From: Idiomarina sp.
Lineage (GTDB): Bacteria; Pseudomonadota; Gammaproteobacteria; Enterobacterales; Alteromonadaceae
Assembly (NCBI GenBank): GCA_020831965.1
Contig: JAFIFP010000014.1
Coordinates: forward strand, 248,001-312,000
DNA length: 64,000 nt
Direction: 5' to 3'
The notes beneath the pieces were generated by a model. The model was not told where the DNA came from. It searched no databases and worked only from the letters and a program-made list of their open reading frames with translations. The position numbers were made by a program, and so were the translations under genes. Shown here one piece after another: positions 36,180 through 44,554 of this stretch (its first letter is position 1; every line of letters starts with the position of its first letter).

Positions 36180-38660
36180 ATGAAAAAAACACTCGTCTTA
36201 GCAGTTTCCGCTGCGATCTTTTCAGTGTCATGTGCCTCGGGCTATGACACCAGCGCGACTCCTCGTACTGCGGAGCCATACCAGGCCACCGCTCCTACCG
36301 TGATAAACGGTGACCGTGCCATTACCTTACAACAAGTCATGGCTGATCCTGATTGGTTCGCGCGTTCACCTGAACGTCCGTTCTGGTCGTTGGATGGGCA
36401 ATCCATTTTGTTTGATCGCAAGCGTGAAGGTGCGCAAATTCGTGATACTAAGCGCATTCAAGTAGGGCAGGCCGGTAATGGCGAAGTGGTCGCGTTAAGT
36501 GAGCTGCATGCCTATGCAACACGCGGTGCCTTGCATTCAACAGATCGTCAACTCAGTGCTTATACTTTTGAGCGCAATATTTTTGTGCACAATAACGCGA
36601 CGGGTGAGTTGTATCAGTTGACGCGCGATACGAGCAACAAAACAGATTTACAGTTCCTAACGGACGGCCGTTTAAGCTTCCGTCAGGGTAACGACTTTTA
36701 TGCGATTCATGTGGGCTCGGGTCGCACGGAAATGCTCGCTACTTTGAGCACTTCAGATGCGCCAGTGCCGGTCAGCAATCCGCGGGATTATTTAGCGCGC
36801 GAAGAAGTTGAATTGATCGAGTATAACCAAGTTCAACGCCGTCAGCGCCAAGAGCGTTTTGATCATCAGTCAGAATTGCGTCGTTCGAACCCGACGACCA
36901 GTCCAGAACCTTTCTACCTCGGTCGAAACTTGAATGTGGTGGATGCCAGTCTGTCACCGGCAGGAGATCGTCTGATCGTGGCTGTTTCTGAGCCGACCAG
37001 TTGGCGGGGCGAGTCTGACTCGATGCCGCGTTATGTTACTGAGTCGGGTCGCATTGAAATGCAAGACGTTCGTCGTCGTGTGGCCGATGCGCAGCCTGAA
37101 CAACATCGTATTTTCTTGCTTGATCTGCGTAACGGTGAAAAGCAGGAGCTGAGCTTTGAAAGCTTACCTGGGTATGATGAAGACGTATTGCGTGCAGTGC
37201 GTGAGGAAAATTACGCGGCTCGTGGTGAGCGTTACCGCAGTGAGCGTAATCCTCGTCCGATTATGTTGATGCCGCGCTGGTCGGCTGCGCAGGGCAATGT
37301 CACATGGCGTGAAGATGGTAGCGATGTCGCCATCATGTTGCGAGCGTGGGACAACAAAGATCGTTGGATTGCCACGGTTGATTTAAATGCAGGACGTTTA
37401 GTGAGTCAGCACCGCCTGCATGATGAAGCGTGGATTAACCGTACCTTTAATGACTTCGGTTGGTTACCGGGTCAACGTGCCTTGTGGTACGTGTCGGAAG
37501 AGAGTAATTACCCTCATATTTACGTACGTGACTTAGCGCGTGGAGGCAACACGCGTCAACTCACCTCAGGTGCGTTTAAAATTGATGATGTAACCCTCGA
37601 TCAGGCCGGTGAATACTTCTACTTCCAGTCAAATAAGCCGCACCCTGGGGTATTTGAAATCTATCGTGTTAGTTCGCGCGGTGGTGACATGGAGCAGCTC
37701 ACTGACTTAGGTGGTATTAACAGCTATGTATTAAGTCCCGATGAATCACAGCTGCTGATCACACATTCAAGTGCGTTGCAGCCCCCAGAGCTCTATTTGC
37801 AGGCGAACCGCAGCAACGCGCAGGCGAATCGTTTGACCCACACGACCACGGAAGCCTTTGCTGAGATGCCATGGGTGATGCCAGATATCGTAGCTATTCC
37901 GTCGAGCCATGATGAGTTACCTATTTACAGTCGGGTTTATCTGCCTGCTGACTTTGATCCAAATAAAGAGGGAGGCTATCCAGCCGTTGTCTTTATTCAT
38001 GGTGCGGGATACTTGCAGAATGCTCATGCCGGTTGGTCACAATATTTCCGCGAGTTCATGTTCCATAACAAACTGCTTCAGCAAGGTTATGTGGTACTTG
38101 ATTTAGATTTCCGTGGCTCGAAAGGATATGGACGCGATTGGCGCACTGCCGTATATCGTCAAATGGGCACGCCAGAAGTAGAAGACTTAGTCGACGTAGT
38201 CCAGTGGATGGGACAGCATACTAATGTGGATGTGGAGCGTGTCGGTACCTATGGCGGTTCTTATGGTGGTTTCCTTACCTTCATGGCGCTATTTAAAGAG
38301 CCAGGCTTGTTCAAAGCGGGTGCAGCATTACGTCCTGTAACGGATTGGGCGCACTACAACACTGGGTATACTTCAAACATCTTGAACTTACCAAGTGACG
38401 ATCCTATTGCGTACCGTCGTAGCTCACCGATTTACTTCGCTGAGGGTTTGGAAGATGCGTTATTAATAAGCGCGCCAATGGTTGACGATAACGTCTTTTT
38501 CCAAGACTCAGTGCGCTTAGTACAGCGTCTGATTGAGCTAGAAAAGGAAAACTTCGAAACGGCCATTTTCCCCGTCGAGCCTCATGGCTTTGTTCAACCC
38601 AGTGGCTGGTTAGATCAATACCGTCGCATCTACAAGTTGTTTGAAGACAATTTGAAGTAA
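36180..38660 (+). CDS. S9 family prolyl-oligopeptidase-like lipoprotein (DPP IV type)
   Basis: An 826-residue exported serine peptidase. The signal peptide (KKTLVLAVSAAIFSVSCAS) has a Cys near residue 18, so it is probably a lipoprotein. An N-terminal beta-propeller (about 50-560) precedes an alpha/beta-hydrolase domain with the nucleophile motif YGGSYGGF (Ser near 694), Asp in APMVDDNVF near 765 and His in PVEPHGFVQPSGW near 800. This matches the DPP IV / acylaminoacyl-peptidase branch, which trims peptides at the outer envelope. Its terminator was probably the hairpin at 39984, now separated from it by the insertion sequence. Confidence 0.9.
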   Translation: MKKTLVLAVSAAIFSVSCASGYDTSATPRTAEPYQATAPTVINGDRAITLQQVMADPDWFARSPERPFWSLDGQSILFDRKREGAQIRDTKRIQVGQAGNGEVVALSELHAYATRGALHSTDRQLSAYTFERNIFVHNNATGELYQLTRDTSNKTDLQFLTDGRLSFRQGNDFYAIHVGSGRTEMLATLSTSDAPVPVSNPRDYLAREEVELIEYNQVQRRQRQERFDHQSELRRSNPTTSPEPFYLGRNLNVVDASLSPAGDRLIVAVSEPTSWRGESDSMPRYVTESGRIEMQDVRRRVADAQPEQHRIFLLDLRNGEKQELSFESLPGYDEDVLRAVREENYAARGERYRSERNPRPIMLMPRWSAAQGNVTWREDGSDVAIMLRAWDNKDRWIATVDLNAGRLVSQHRLHDEAWINRTFNDFGWLPGQRALWYVSEESNYPHIYVRDLARGGNTRQLTSGAFKIDDVTLDQAGEYFYFQSNKPHPGVFEIYRVSSRGGDMEQLTDLGGINSYVLSPDESQLLITHSSALQPPELYLQANRSNAQANRLTHTTTEAFAEMPWVMPDIVAIPSSHDELPIYSRVYLPADFDPNKEGGYPAVVFIHGAGYLQNAHAGWSQYFREFMFHNKLLQQGYVVLDLDFRGSKGYGRDWRTAVYRQMGTPEVEDLVDVVQWMGQHTNVDVERVGTYGGSYGGFLTFMALFKEPGLFKAGAALRPVTDWAHYNTGYTSNILNLPSDDPIAYRRSSPIYFAEGLEDALLISAPMVDDNVFFQDSVRLVQRLIELEKENFETAIFPVEPHGFVQPSGWLDQYRRIYKLFEDNLK

Positions 38661-38694
38661 CGAAACATTGACTAGTCCTGAAATAGGTTGACAC

Positions 38695-39495
38695 TTATTT
38701 CGCATAAAACGCTCGATGAATCTCATCGGGCGTTTTATATTTTAGCGCCAAATGAGGGCGCCGTGTGTTGTAAATGAGCACCGACTCTTCGACCATTTTT
38801 CGTGCCTCATTGATGTCCGCCGGTTTGTGCAAGAGATACTCTCCTCTCAATATTCCGTTGACCCGCTCGGCAAGGGCATTCTGGTAGCAGTCGTAGCCAT
38901 CCGTCATTGAACATTTTACTTTATAGGTCTGATGTACACGCTGATATTGATGCGAACAGTACTGTACCCCACGATCAGAGTGATGGAGCAACGGCTCATC
39001 GCTCTTCCTTTTTCGTAAGGCTTTCCGATACGCTTTGATGACCGAGTCCGTTGATAGGTTATCGTGGACATGATGCCCGACGATTTTTCGTGACCATGCA
39101 TCGGTAATTAAGCTTAGATAGGCACTTCCAGATTTCACTGGTAAATAGGTGATATCTGCAACCCAAACTTGCTCAGGCTGAGTTGGAACCACTTGTTCTG
39201 GCCCCACTTTTAGTAAATTAGGATGACGACGAAAGCGATGATGGCTCTGTGTCGTTTTATGGTACGCACGCTTCGTAGCAACCAATAACCGTGCTTGGCG
39301 CAGTGCATCAAATAAGCGGTCTCGGCCGATGGTTATATCAGTACATGCTCTCATCATTGACAGAAGTTTACGTGTACCTAGCCTAGGTTGAAGCATACGC
39401 TCTTGCTTCACAAACTGAATGACGGACGTAATCACCTCTTGAGAAGCAATAGCCCGCTGGCGTTGCTTATAATAGGCTTGGCGAGTGTACCCCAT
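38695..39495 (-). CDS. IS3-family transposase OrfB (DDE catalytic part)
   Basis: The 266-residue catalytic half of an IS3 transposase. It has an HTH_21-like N-terminal part and the rve (retroviral integrase) fold with DDE acids in VWVADITYLP, LLHHSDRGVQYCS and a Glu in NALAERVNGILRGEYL, followed by the YNTRRPHLALKYKTPDE ending usual for the family. The open frame continues upstream of this ATG to the frameshift site at 39561-39567, so the functional product is likely the OrfAB fusion (38695-39923). Confidence 0.92.
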   Translation of the reverse strand: MGYTRQAYYKQRQRAIASQEVITSVIQFVKQERMLQPRLGTRKLLSMMRACTDITIGRDRLFDALRQARLLVATKRAYHKTTQSHHRFRRHPNLLKVGPEQVVPTQPEQVWVADITYLPVKSGSAYLSLITDAWSRKIVGHHVHDNLSTDSVIKAYRKALRKRKSDEPLLHHSDRGVQYCSHQYQRVHQTYKVKCSMTDGYDCYQNALAERVNGILRGEYLLHKPADINEARKMVEESVLIYNTRRPHLALKYKTPDEIHRAFYAK

Positions 39496-39527
39496 AAAGT
39501 AGCAAGCCTTAGAAACGCTTAAGTGCG

Positions 39528-39923
39528 CTACCGCTTTGCTTTCGACGACGTGCCTCGCCGCTTTTTTACAACATTCACCCCATAGTCTTTCTTCAAGACA
39601 TCTATAACAGCTTCAAAAAACTCTGCCTTTTGTTCAGATTCGGCGAGCTTTTGTTCCAGCTCTTTAATTCGTTGTTCGGGGCTTTGAGGACGTGACGGCT
39701 CGTTCGACATCCTACTTTCTCCACGGTAAAAGGACGGTGTCCCACCAGACCAATCTAGCTGACCATGTTTCCTTAGCCAAACTAAAACGGTCGAACGACC
39801 TTGAATTCCATAACGGTCTTGAGCTTGTCGGTAAGTCATTTCGCCCTTTTCGACTTGGTCAACAACCTCTAATTTAAAGGCGAGAGAATAATCGCGTTGT
39901 GAACGTCTAGCTTCTATTTTCAT
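39528..39923 (-). CDS. IS3-family transposase OrfA
   Basis: A 131-residue DNA-binding half of the transposase: an N-terminal helix-turn-helix (FKLEVVDQVEKGEMTYRQAQDRYGI) and a C-terminal coiled coil (EQRIKELEQKLAESEQKAEFFEAV) for oligomerisation. I chose the ATG at 39923 because GGAGAG lies just upstream; a TTG start at 39935 would precede that site. The end carries the slippery heptamer that leads into OrfB. Confidence 0.9.
   Translation of the reverse strand: MKIEARRSQRDYSLAFKLEVVDQVEKGEMTYRQAQDRYGIQGRSTVLVWLRKHGQLDWSGGTPSFYRGESRMSNEPSRPQSPEQRIKELEQKLAESEQKAEFFEAVIDVLKKDYGVNVVKKRRGTSSKAKR
39561..39567 (-). other. programmed -1 frameshift site of the IS3 element
   Basis: On the minus strand, A AAA AAG at the orfA frame (codons GTA AAA AAG) is the classical slippery heptamer. 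A -1 shift here enters a frame that stays open through the OrfB start, giving an OrfAB fusion. Confidence 0.75.
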
Positions 39924-39983
39924 TGAACTCTCCAAAACTGATGCTGGAAAGTGTCAACCTTATTCAGGACGGGTCACATGAGT

Positions 39984-40026
39984 AAAAAAGGCTGGGCAAC
40001 GGTGGTTGTCCAGCCTTTTTATTTTA
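39984..40026. terminator. terminator between IS3 and the rhomboid gene
   Basis: AAAAAAGGCTGGGCAAC / GTTGTCCAGCCTTTTT forms a strong hairpin (one wobble) with A- and T-runs on both sides, so it can act on both strands. It serves the leftward rhomboid gene and was probably the original terminator of the S9 peptidase gene. Confidence 0.88.
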
Positions 40027-40036
40027 AGCGAATCGA

Positions 40037-40639
40037 CTAATCCTTCTTTGTTTTGTTTTTTAATATCTCTAGCGCTTCTTTGGATTTGCGCTTCAGACTT
40101 GGTACTGCAATCAGACCGCCAATTGCGCCACCAATATGTGTAAGATAAGCCACTTGTGCTTCAAGCCAAATGGGGCTGCTATCCGCCCGAATGACATCAC
40201 TGATGAGCTTAAGTACCAACAGAGCGAGTAAAGCCCGCGCAAGCCATGGATGCTCCTCATGCATTTTAAACGCAACGTACACCACAACCCCATGAAGTAC
40301 CCCCGATAGCCCAACAAATAGGTATTCACTGCCAAGAATAACCGAGGTTAAAGTGGCAAACAGGGCGCTAAACAACATGACATTCATCAATAAACGGCCT
40401 TGCACATACTGTCGAAAAGCCACAACGAGAATCCAAAACACCGCGAGATTCATGAATAAGTGCAAGGTATTTAAGTGTACAAGATGCGTGGTAAATATTT
40501 GCCACAACTGCTGATTTAATGGTTTTGCCTCGAGAGCAAGATAGGTGGCAAAGTCTGGATTAAAGTAGATGCTAAAAATAATCAGCGTGAGTACAAATGG
40601 CGCTAAAAATGGTCTGAATTTCAGTAAGATATATTTCAT
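40037..40639 (-). CDS. rhomboid-family intramembrane serine protease, rhombosortase-like
   Basis: A 200-residue protein with about six transmembrane helices. The motif HLVHLNTLHLFMNLAVF near residue 52, the nucleophile loop GLSGVLHG near 110 (Ser) and THIGGAIGG near 167 (His) give the rhomboid Ser-His dyad. The short length and the GLSGVLHG form resemble rhombosortases, which process GlyGly-CTERM proteins in Vibrio and Shewanella. No GlyGly-CTERM tail was seen in this window, so that specialisation is an inference. It is a single gene. Confidence 0.8.
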   Translation of the reverse strand: MKYILLKFRPFLAPFVLTLIIFSIYFNPDFATYLALEAKPLNQQLWQIFTTHLVHLNTLHLFMNLAVFWILVVAFRQYVQGRLLMNVMLFSALFATLTSVILGSEYLFVGLSGVLHGVVVYVAFKMHEEHPWLARALLALLVLKLISDVIRADSSPIWLEAQVAYLTHIGGAIGGLIAVPSLKRKSKEALEILKNKTKKD

Positions 40640-40752
40640 AAATTATTCGTCTAAGGCTAGAGTGAAGAACCGGACACTCAACTTTTGAGCGGCTTTACAA
40701 TATGGTACTGTGTTTCACTCCGAAGTAGCAAAACACTCGAGGTTAATTCTTA

Positions 40753-42510
40753 ATGATCTGGCTCGTTCGCACCTTGATATGCTCAGTGGTCATTGTGCCG
40801 CTTTTGGCATGTCAGCCCAATTATCATGACACTGTTGAAGACTACGAGCCAGAGCGCGCGACTGGCTGGTCTGATCGTGAAGCAGTGGTCAGTTCCTCTT
40901 ATATGGTTGCGGCAGCCAATGAAAAGGCCTCTCAGGCTGGTATACGCGTATTGGAGGCGGGCGGCAATGCCATAGATGCAGCCGTTGCAGTGCAGGCTAT
41001 GTTGACCTTAGTAGAGCCTCAGTCGTCCGGCATCGGGGGCGGTGCCTTTTTGTTGTACTGGGACGCAGAAGCACAACAACTGTTTAGTTTAGATGCTCGA
41101 GAAACAGCACCGTCTGCGGCAACGCCTGAGCTTTTTCTTGATGAGCAGGGCAACGCACCTCGTTGGATCGAAGCCATAGGTGGTGGACGCTCAGTAGGAG
41201 CTCCAGGAGTCGTCGCTGGGCTCGAATTAGCGCATCAACGTTGGGGGCAATTGCCTTGGGCTGCGTTATTTAATGACACTATAGAATTAGCAGAGCAAGG
41301 CTTCGTCGTTTCTGAGCGGCTGGCAATGTTAGTGAAAAGTGAAATGAACCCATGGTTACCGCAGCTTTCAGCCGCCCGTGATTACTTTTATCCAAATGGT
41401 GAACCCATTGCTGCTGGAACAGTGAAGCAAAACCCGCAACTTGCGGATACGTTGCGATTGATTGCAGAGGGTGGTGCGAACGCTTTCTATCAGGGCCCGG
41501 TTGCTGAAGCGATTGTATATGCGGTACAAAATTCCGAAGTTGCTCCAGGCCTACTGAGCATTGAAGACCTCGAGAATTATCGGCCCGTGTGGCGTGAACC
41601 CGTATGTTCGCTGTATCGAACACTTGAGTTATGTAGTATGGGGCCACCAAGCTCAGGTGGGCTCACCGTCTTGCAAATTCTAGGGCTGTTAGAGCACTTT
41701 GAATTGGCGAATAAATCAGTGAATTCTACTCAGGCGATCCATTGGTTTACGCAAGCGTCGCGTTTAGCTTTTGCTGATCGGAATCGCTATATTGCGGACA
41801 CCGATTTTGTCGACATTCCACTGATGCGGCTACTCGCGCCAGATTACTTAGCTAGACGCGCAGACTTGATCGTAGAAGAGGATATGGGGCGGGCAGAAGC
41901 GGGCGATATTGAGGCAGGTTATGCACTTGCTTATGACCAATCATTGGATCTACCTAGTACTAGTCATTTTAGTATCGTTGATGCGCAAGGAAATGCGGTT
42001 TCAATGACCACTACGATTGAAATGGGGTTTGGCTCAGCAGTTATGGTCAAGGGCTTCTTATTGAATAATCAGCTGACGGATTTCTCTTTAGTACCCGAAG
42101 TAGATGGGCGTCTTGTAGCGAATCGTGTTGAGCCGAACAAACGCCCACGGAGTTCTATGGCACCTGTCATTGCCTTTGATCCTGTGGCCGGTGAAGTGCG
42201 ACATGTATTGGGTTCGCCGGGTGGGCCACGAATTATAAATTATGTTGCTCAAACACTAATTGGCTTGATCGATTGGCAACTCGACATGCAGTCTGCTATT
42301 GATATGCCGAGAGTGACGAATATGAATGGCGTGACGTCGATAGAGAATTCAGCAGATTTAACTGAACTCGCAGAGGCCTTGAGGGCACGCGGTCATGAGG
42401 TTGAGATACGCTCTTTGAATAGTGGTATTCATGGAATTACACGTATGCCAGATGGGCGCCTCTTAGGAGGGGCCGACCCTCGGCGAGAAGGAAAGGTGAT
42501 CGGACAATGA
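40753..42510 (+). CDS. ggt: gamma-glutamyltransferase, lipoprotein form
   Basis: A 585-residue Ntn-hydrolase that splits glutathione and other gamma-glutamyl compounds. The signal peptide ends LLAC with the lipobox Cys at residue 20, so the enzyme is anchored in the envelope. The catalytic Thr (near 403) sits in LPSTSHFSIVD, the autocleavage site dividing the large and small subunits; most relatives have TTH where this has TSH. MTTTIEMGFGSAVMVKGFLLNNQLTDF and GSPGGPRIINY follow. The gene overlaps the next by 4 bp. Confidence 0.95.
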   Translation: MIWLVRTLICSVVIVPLLACQPNYHDTVEDYEPERATGWSDREAVVSSSYMVAAANEKASQAGIRVLEAGGNAIDAAVAVQAMLTLVEPQSSGIGGGAFLLYWDAEAQQLFSLDARETAPSAATPELFLDEQGNAPRWIEAIGGGRSVGAPGVVAGLELAHQRWGQLPWAALFNDTIELAEQGFVVSERLAMLVKSEMNPWLPQLSAARDYFYPNGEPIAAGTVKQNPQLADTLRLIAEGGANAFYQGPVAEAIVYAVQNSEVAPGLLSIEDLENYRPVWREPVCSLYRTLELCSMGPPSSGGLTVLQILGLLEHFELANKSVNSTQAIHWFTQASRLAFADRNRYIADTDFVDIPLMRLLAPDYLARRADLIVEEDMGRAEAGDIEAGYALAYDQSLDLPSTSHFSIVDAQGNAVSMTTTIEMGFGSAVMVKGFLLNNQLTDFSLVPEVDGRLVANRVEPNKRPRSSMAPVIAFDPVAGEVRHVLGSPGGPRIINYVAQTLIGLIDWQLDMQSAIDMPRVTNMNGVTSIENSADLTELAEALRARGHEVEIRSLNSGIHGITRMPDGRLLGGADPRREGKVIGQ

Positions 42511-42932
42511 AAATTCGTATGCTTGTTCTAAGTTGCTTGGTGTGGTTTGGCTTAATGGCTTGCCAGCCAGAGGTTAACCATGTGGATAGCCCTTCTGAAG
42601 TGGCGGCGCAGTTTTTTGAAGCCTTGTATAACGAGCGAGATATGGATCGCGTGATTTCTTTGGCGAGTGAGTCCCATCAGCGATTATTGGAGCGTTACGG
42701 CACGCCTTCGGCTGTCGGACGCTACATGTACAACCTGAGTTATGACAGCGTACAAGTCAGCGCAGAACGGCCTACGGGCGCCGTATATGGTACGCAGGCA
42801 GATACCATTCGTCTTCAAGTGGCCCTGACTGGCATGTCACAAGGCCTTCGCAATGACTCCTTGCGTGAAGTTGTTCTCATTCAAGAAGACGGTCGCTGGA
42901 AGCTGGATCGCGTACTCGATAGCCCTTATTAA
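42507..42932 (+). CDS. hypothetical lipoprotein, DUF4878-like
   Basis: A 141-residue predicted lipoprotein: the signal peptide ends GLMAC near residue 19. The rest looks like a small alpha+beta (NTF2-like, DUF4878-type) domain: SPSEVAAQFFEALYNERDMDRVISLASE is followed by strands and a closing LIQEDGRWKLDRVL. It is translationally coupled to ggt (ATGA overlap), so it may aid or accompany the GGT lipoprotein; its role is unknown. Its stop overlaps the convergent hinT gene by 4 bp. Confidence 0.75.
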   Translation: MKIRMLVLSCLVWFGLMACQPEVNHVDSPSEVAAQFFEALYNERDMDRVISLASESHQRLLERYGTPSAVGRYMYNLSYDSVQVSAERPTGAVYGTQADTIRLQVALTGMSQGLRNDSLREVVLIQEDGRWKLDRVLDSPY

Positions 42933-43294
42933 GTTTTCAGGCGCTCTTGATAAGGGGGCCAGCCGAGCGGTTTACCTGCAAGCAAATGCACGTGAATATG
43001 ATAAACCGTTTGGCCTCCATCCTCATTGCAATTCATGACGGTACGGTAACCGTTCTCGGCGAAACCTTGCTCTCGGGCAATTTCACTAGCGACCCAGAAT
43101 AAGTGTCCAACAATTTCCCGATCTGACTTTTGAATGTCATTGGTGGTAGCAATAGGCTGTTTGGGAATAATTAATAAATGAACGGGCGCTTGAGGATTGA
43201 TGTCTTTAAAGGCCAGCGCTAAGTCATCTTCATAAACGATATCGGCTGGAATTTCGCGGTTGATAATTTTCGTGAAAATCGTATCTTGACTCAT
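42929..43294 (-). CDS. hinT: HIT-family purine nucleoside phosphoramidase HinT
   Basis: A 121-residue histidine-triad protein (HinT). It has MSQDTIFTKIINREIPADIVYEDD at the N-terminus, typical of the family, and the catalytic triad HIHVHLL near residue 100. It hydrolyses adenosine phosphoramidates; the broader cell role is not settled. It reads leftwards downstream of hspQ and converges on the lipoprotein gene. Confidence 0.95.
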   Translation of the reverse strand: MSQDTIFTKIINREIPADIVYEDDLALAFKDINPQAPVHLLIIPKQPIATTNDIQKSDREIVGHLFWVASEIAREQGFAENGYRTVMNCNEDGGQTVYHIHVHLLAGKPLGWPPYQERLKT

Positions 43295-43340
43295 GCGAAC
43301 CTCGTAGAGAAGAAAGAGAGTTCAAGCATAAGGAGATTAG

Positions 43341-43370
43341 GCGCCTGGCTCAAGGAGAAAATCCAGGCGC
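43341..43370. other. inverted repeat between hspQ and hinT
   Basis: GCGCCTGG and CCAGGCGC form a perfect 8-bp stem with a 14-bp loop, 47 bp upstream of the hinT start and 18 bp after the hspQ stop. No T-run follows on the minus strand, so it is either a weak terminator or an mRNA-stability or processing hairpin. Confidence 0.5.
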
Positions 43371-43387
43371 AACTCGCTGAATTAATG

Positions 43388-43699
43388 TTAGTTCAATGGC
43401 TCGCGGTGTTGATATCCACTTTGTGGCTGCGGACGAAAGTAGCTCTCAAACATCGGATTTTGAATTTCCGCATCGCGCATGTCAGGCATTAGATGATGTT
43501 CGGCTACATAGGTTTGAATGTCTGAGTTGTTCACAAGAATATGATACCAAGGTTGCTTTTGCGCTGGACGTGTTTGTGCCATGCGCTCATACCATTCTTG
43601 TGATAGTGAGAATTCAGGATCGGCGTCAATAATGACTCCACGATATCCATAGACTGCATGCGTAACGATTTGTCCGATCGAGAACTTCGCCTGCACCAT
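43388..43699 (-). CDS. hspQ: heat shock protein HspQ
   Basis: A 103-residue HspQ (YccV-like, hemimethylated-DNA-binding domain) protein. It has KFSIGQIVTHAVYGYRGVIIDADPEF at the N-terminus and WYHILVNNSDIQTYVAEHHL near residue 55, both diagnostic. In enterobacteria HspQ acts as a Lon specificity factor and heat-stress protein. It is divergent from the PilZ gene across a 154-bp region and lies upstream of hinT. No sigma-32 promoter could be found by eye. Confidence 0.92.
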   Translation of the reverse strand: MVQAKFSIGQIVTHAVYGYRGVIIDADPEFSLSQEWYERMAQTRPAQKQPWYHILVNNSDIQTYVAEHHLMPDMRDAEIQNPMFESYFRPQPQSGYQHREPLN

Positions 43700-43773
43700 A
43701 ACGCTCTCCTATTTATTCTTTTTAGCTGCGATGTTCTTGTATCGGCGCTCTTGGCGTTTGCTTGACGAGAAAT

Positions 43774-43790
43774 TTTGCAAAATTTGCAAA
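43774..43790. repeat. tandem TTTGCAAA palindromes
   Basis: Two copies of the palindrome TTTGCAAA separated by one A, in the divergent region between hspQ and the PilZ gene, close to the likely -35 of the PilZ promoter. A regulator site is possible but not shown. Confidence 0.45.
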
Positions 43791-43795
43791 GGTCT

Positions 43796-43825
43796 TTGAC
43801 TTTGATTGTGCCCCCTCGTTATAAA
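43796..43825 (+). promoter_or_regulatory. putative sigma-70 promoter of the PilZ gene
   Basis: TTGACT (43796-43801) and TATAAA (43820-43825) with an 18-bp spacer lie 29 bp before the PilZ start. Confidence 0.5.
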
Positions 43826-43853
43826 GGTTTTACTTTCGTAAAAGGAGTCGTAC

Positions 43854-44150
43854 ATGATCACTCGGGATGACAAGCGAGATTTTCTTAGAATGAGAGTGGA
43901 AGCTCCCATCGACATTACTTTGTTAGACCAAAGTGACAGTCATACAGTGACGGGCGTTTGTCATGACCTCAGTGCCACAGGACTGTCTTTTGACGCGCCA
44001 ATCGAAGTAACTGAGGGGAGTGAAGTGTTAGTGGTGGTTGGCAAGGGAGGACCGTTACCGCCGCTTGAAGCACGTGTGAAAATTGTCCGTAGTGAGCAGC
44101 TTGAGAGTGGTCAGTGGTCGCTAGGTGGCCAAATTATCGAAATGCGCTAA
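43854..44150 (+). CDS. PilZ domain protein
   Basis: A 98-residue single-domain PilZ protein, expected to bind c-di-GMP. The N-terminal RDDKRDFLRMRV gives the RxxxR motif and HDLSATGLSF gives the (D/N)xSxxG motif, so binding residues are complete. AAAGGAG precedes the ATG. It is small and unfused, like PilZ adaptors; the partner is unknown. Its stop is near the convergent Sel1 gene. Confidence 0.9.
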   Translation: MITRDDKRDFLRMRVEAPIDITLLDQSDSHTVTGVCHDLSATGLSFDAPIEVTEGSEVLVVVGKGGPLPPLEARVKIVRSEQLESGQWSLGGQIIEMR

Positions 44151-44197
44151 ACGAAACGTAATTTTGTGATTCGTCTAGCGCTAGAACGTTCATATGT

Positions 44198-44476
44198 TTA
44201 AAGCAGGCTTTGTGCTTCCGGGTAGCCTCTTGCCGCGGCGCTTTCAATCAATAGTTGCCCTTCGTTACGTGCCTCTTCGGTCGCACCATAAGTACGCAGA
44301 GTCGCCCCGTAAAAAGTCATAGTGGGCAAATCGCCTTTGCTAATGAGGTAGTTTGCCCAGCTTGGATGTCTAGAGATTAACGCGAGGTGACGTTGTGCTC
44401 GCTCAAAACCGCCTGCAGCAGCACGTTGATAAAGATTTATTGCGTTATGCTCTCCAATATCATCTAGTCCATCCAT
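44198..44476 (-). CDS. Sel1-like fragment after the amber stop
   Basis: A 92-residue open stretch starting at an internal ATG (MDGLDDIGEHNAINLYQRAAAGG) and containing one or two Sel1-like repeats (ATEEARNEGQLLIESAAARGYPEAQ). It has no signal peptide and no convincing ribosome site of its own. I regard it as the tail of the split gene, not an independent gene. Confidence 0.25.
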   Translation of the reverse strand: MDGLDDIGEHNAINLYQRAAAGGFERAQRHLALISRHPSWANYLISKGDLPTMTFYGATLRTYGATEEARNEGQLLIESAAARGYPEAQSLL

Positions 44477-44554
44477 TCCTCTAGAGAGAACAATAATGTT
44501 GGCGAGGTAATACTGGCTCTCGGGAATTCCTTGTTTCGCCAGCCCACTTACTCG

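Larger units (their letters stand above)
38679..39966 (-). mobile_element. IS3-family insertion sequence
   Basis: A 1,288-bp element with terminal TG...CA inverted repeats: TGAAATAGGTTGACACTT at the left and its complement AAGTGTCAACCTTATTCA at the right, 16 of 18 matching. The repeat can be extended by TCC/GGA outwards. It carries orfA and orfB on the minus strand with a -1 frameshift signal. No 3-4 bp direct repeat flanks it at any plausible boundary. It lies between an S9 peptidase gene and a terminator hairpin. The reading frames look intact, so it could be active. Confidence 0.9.
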
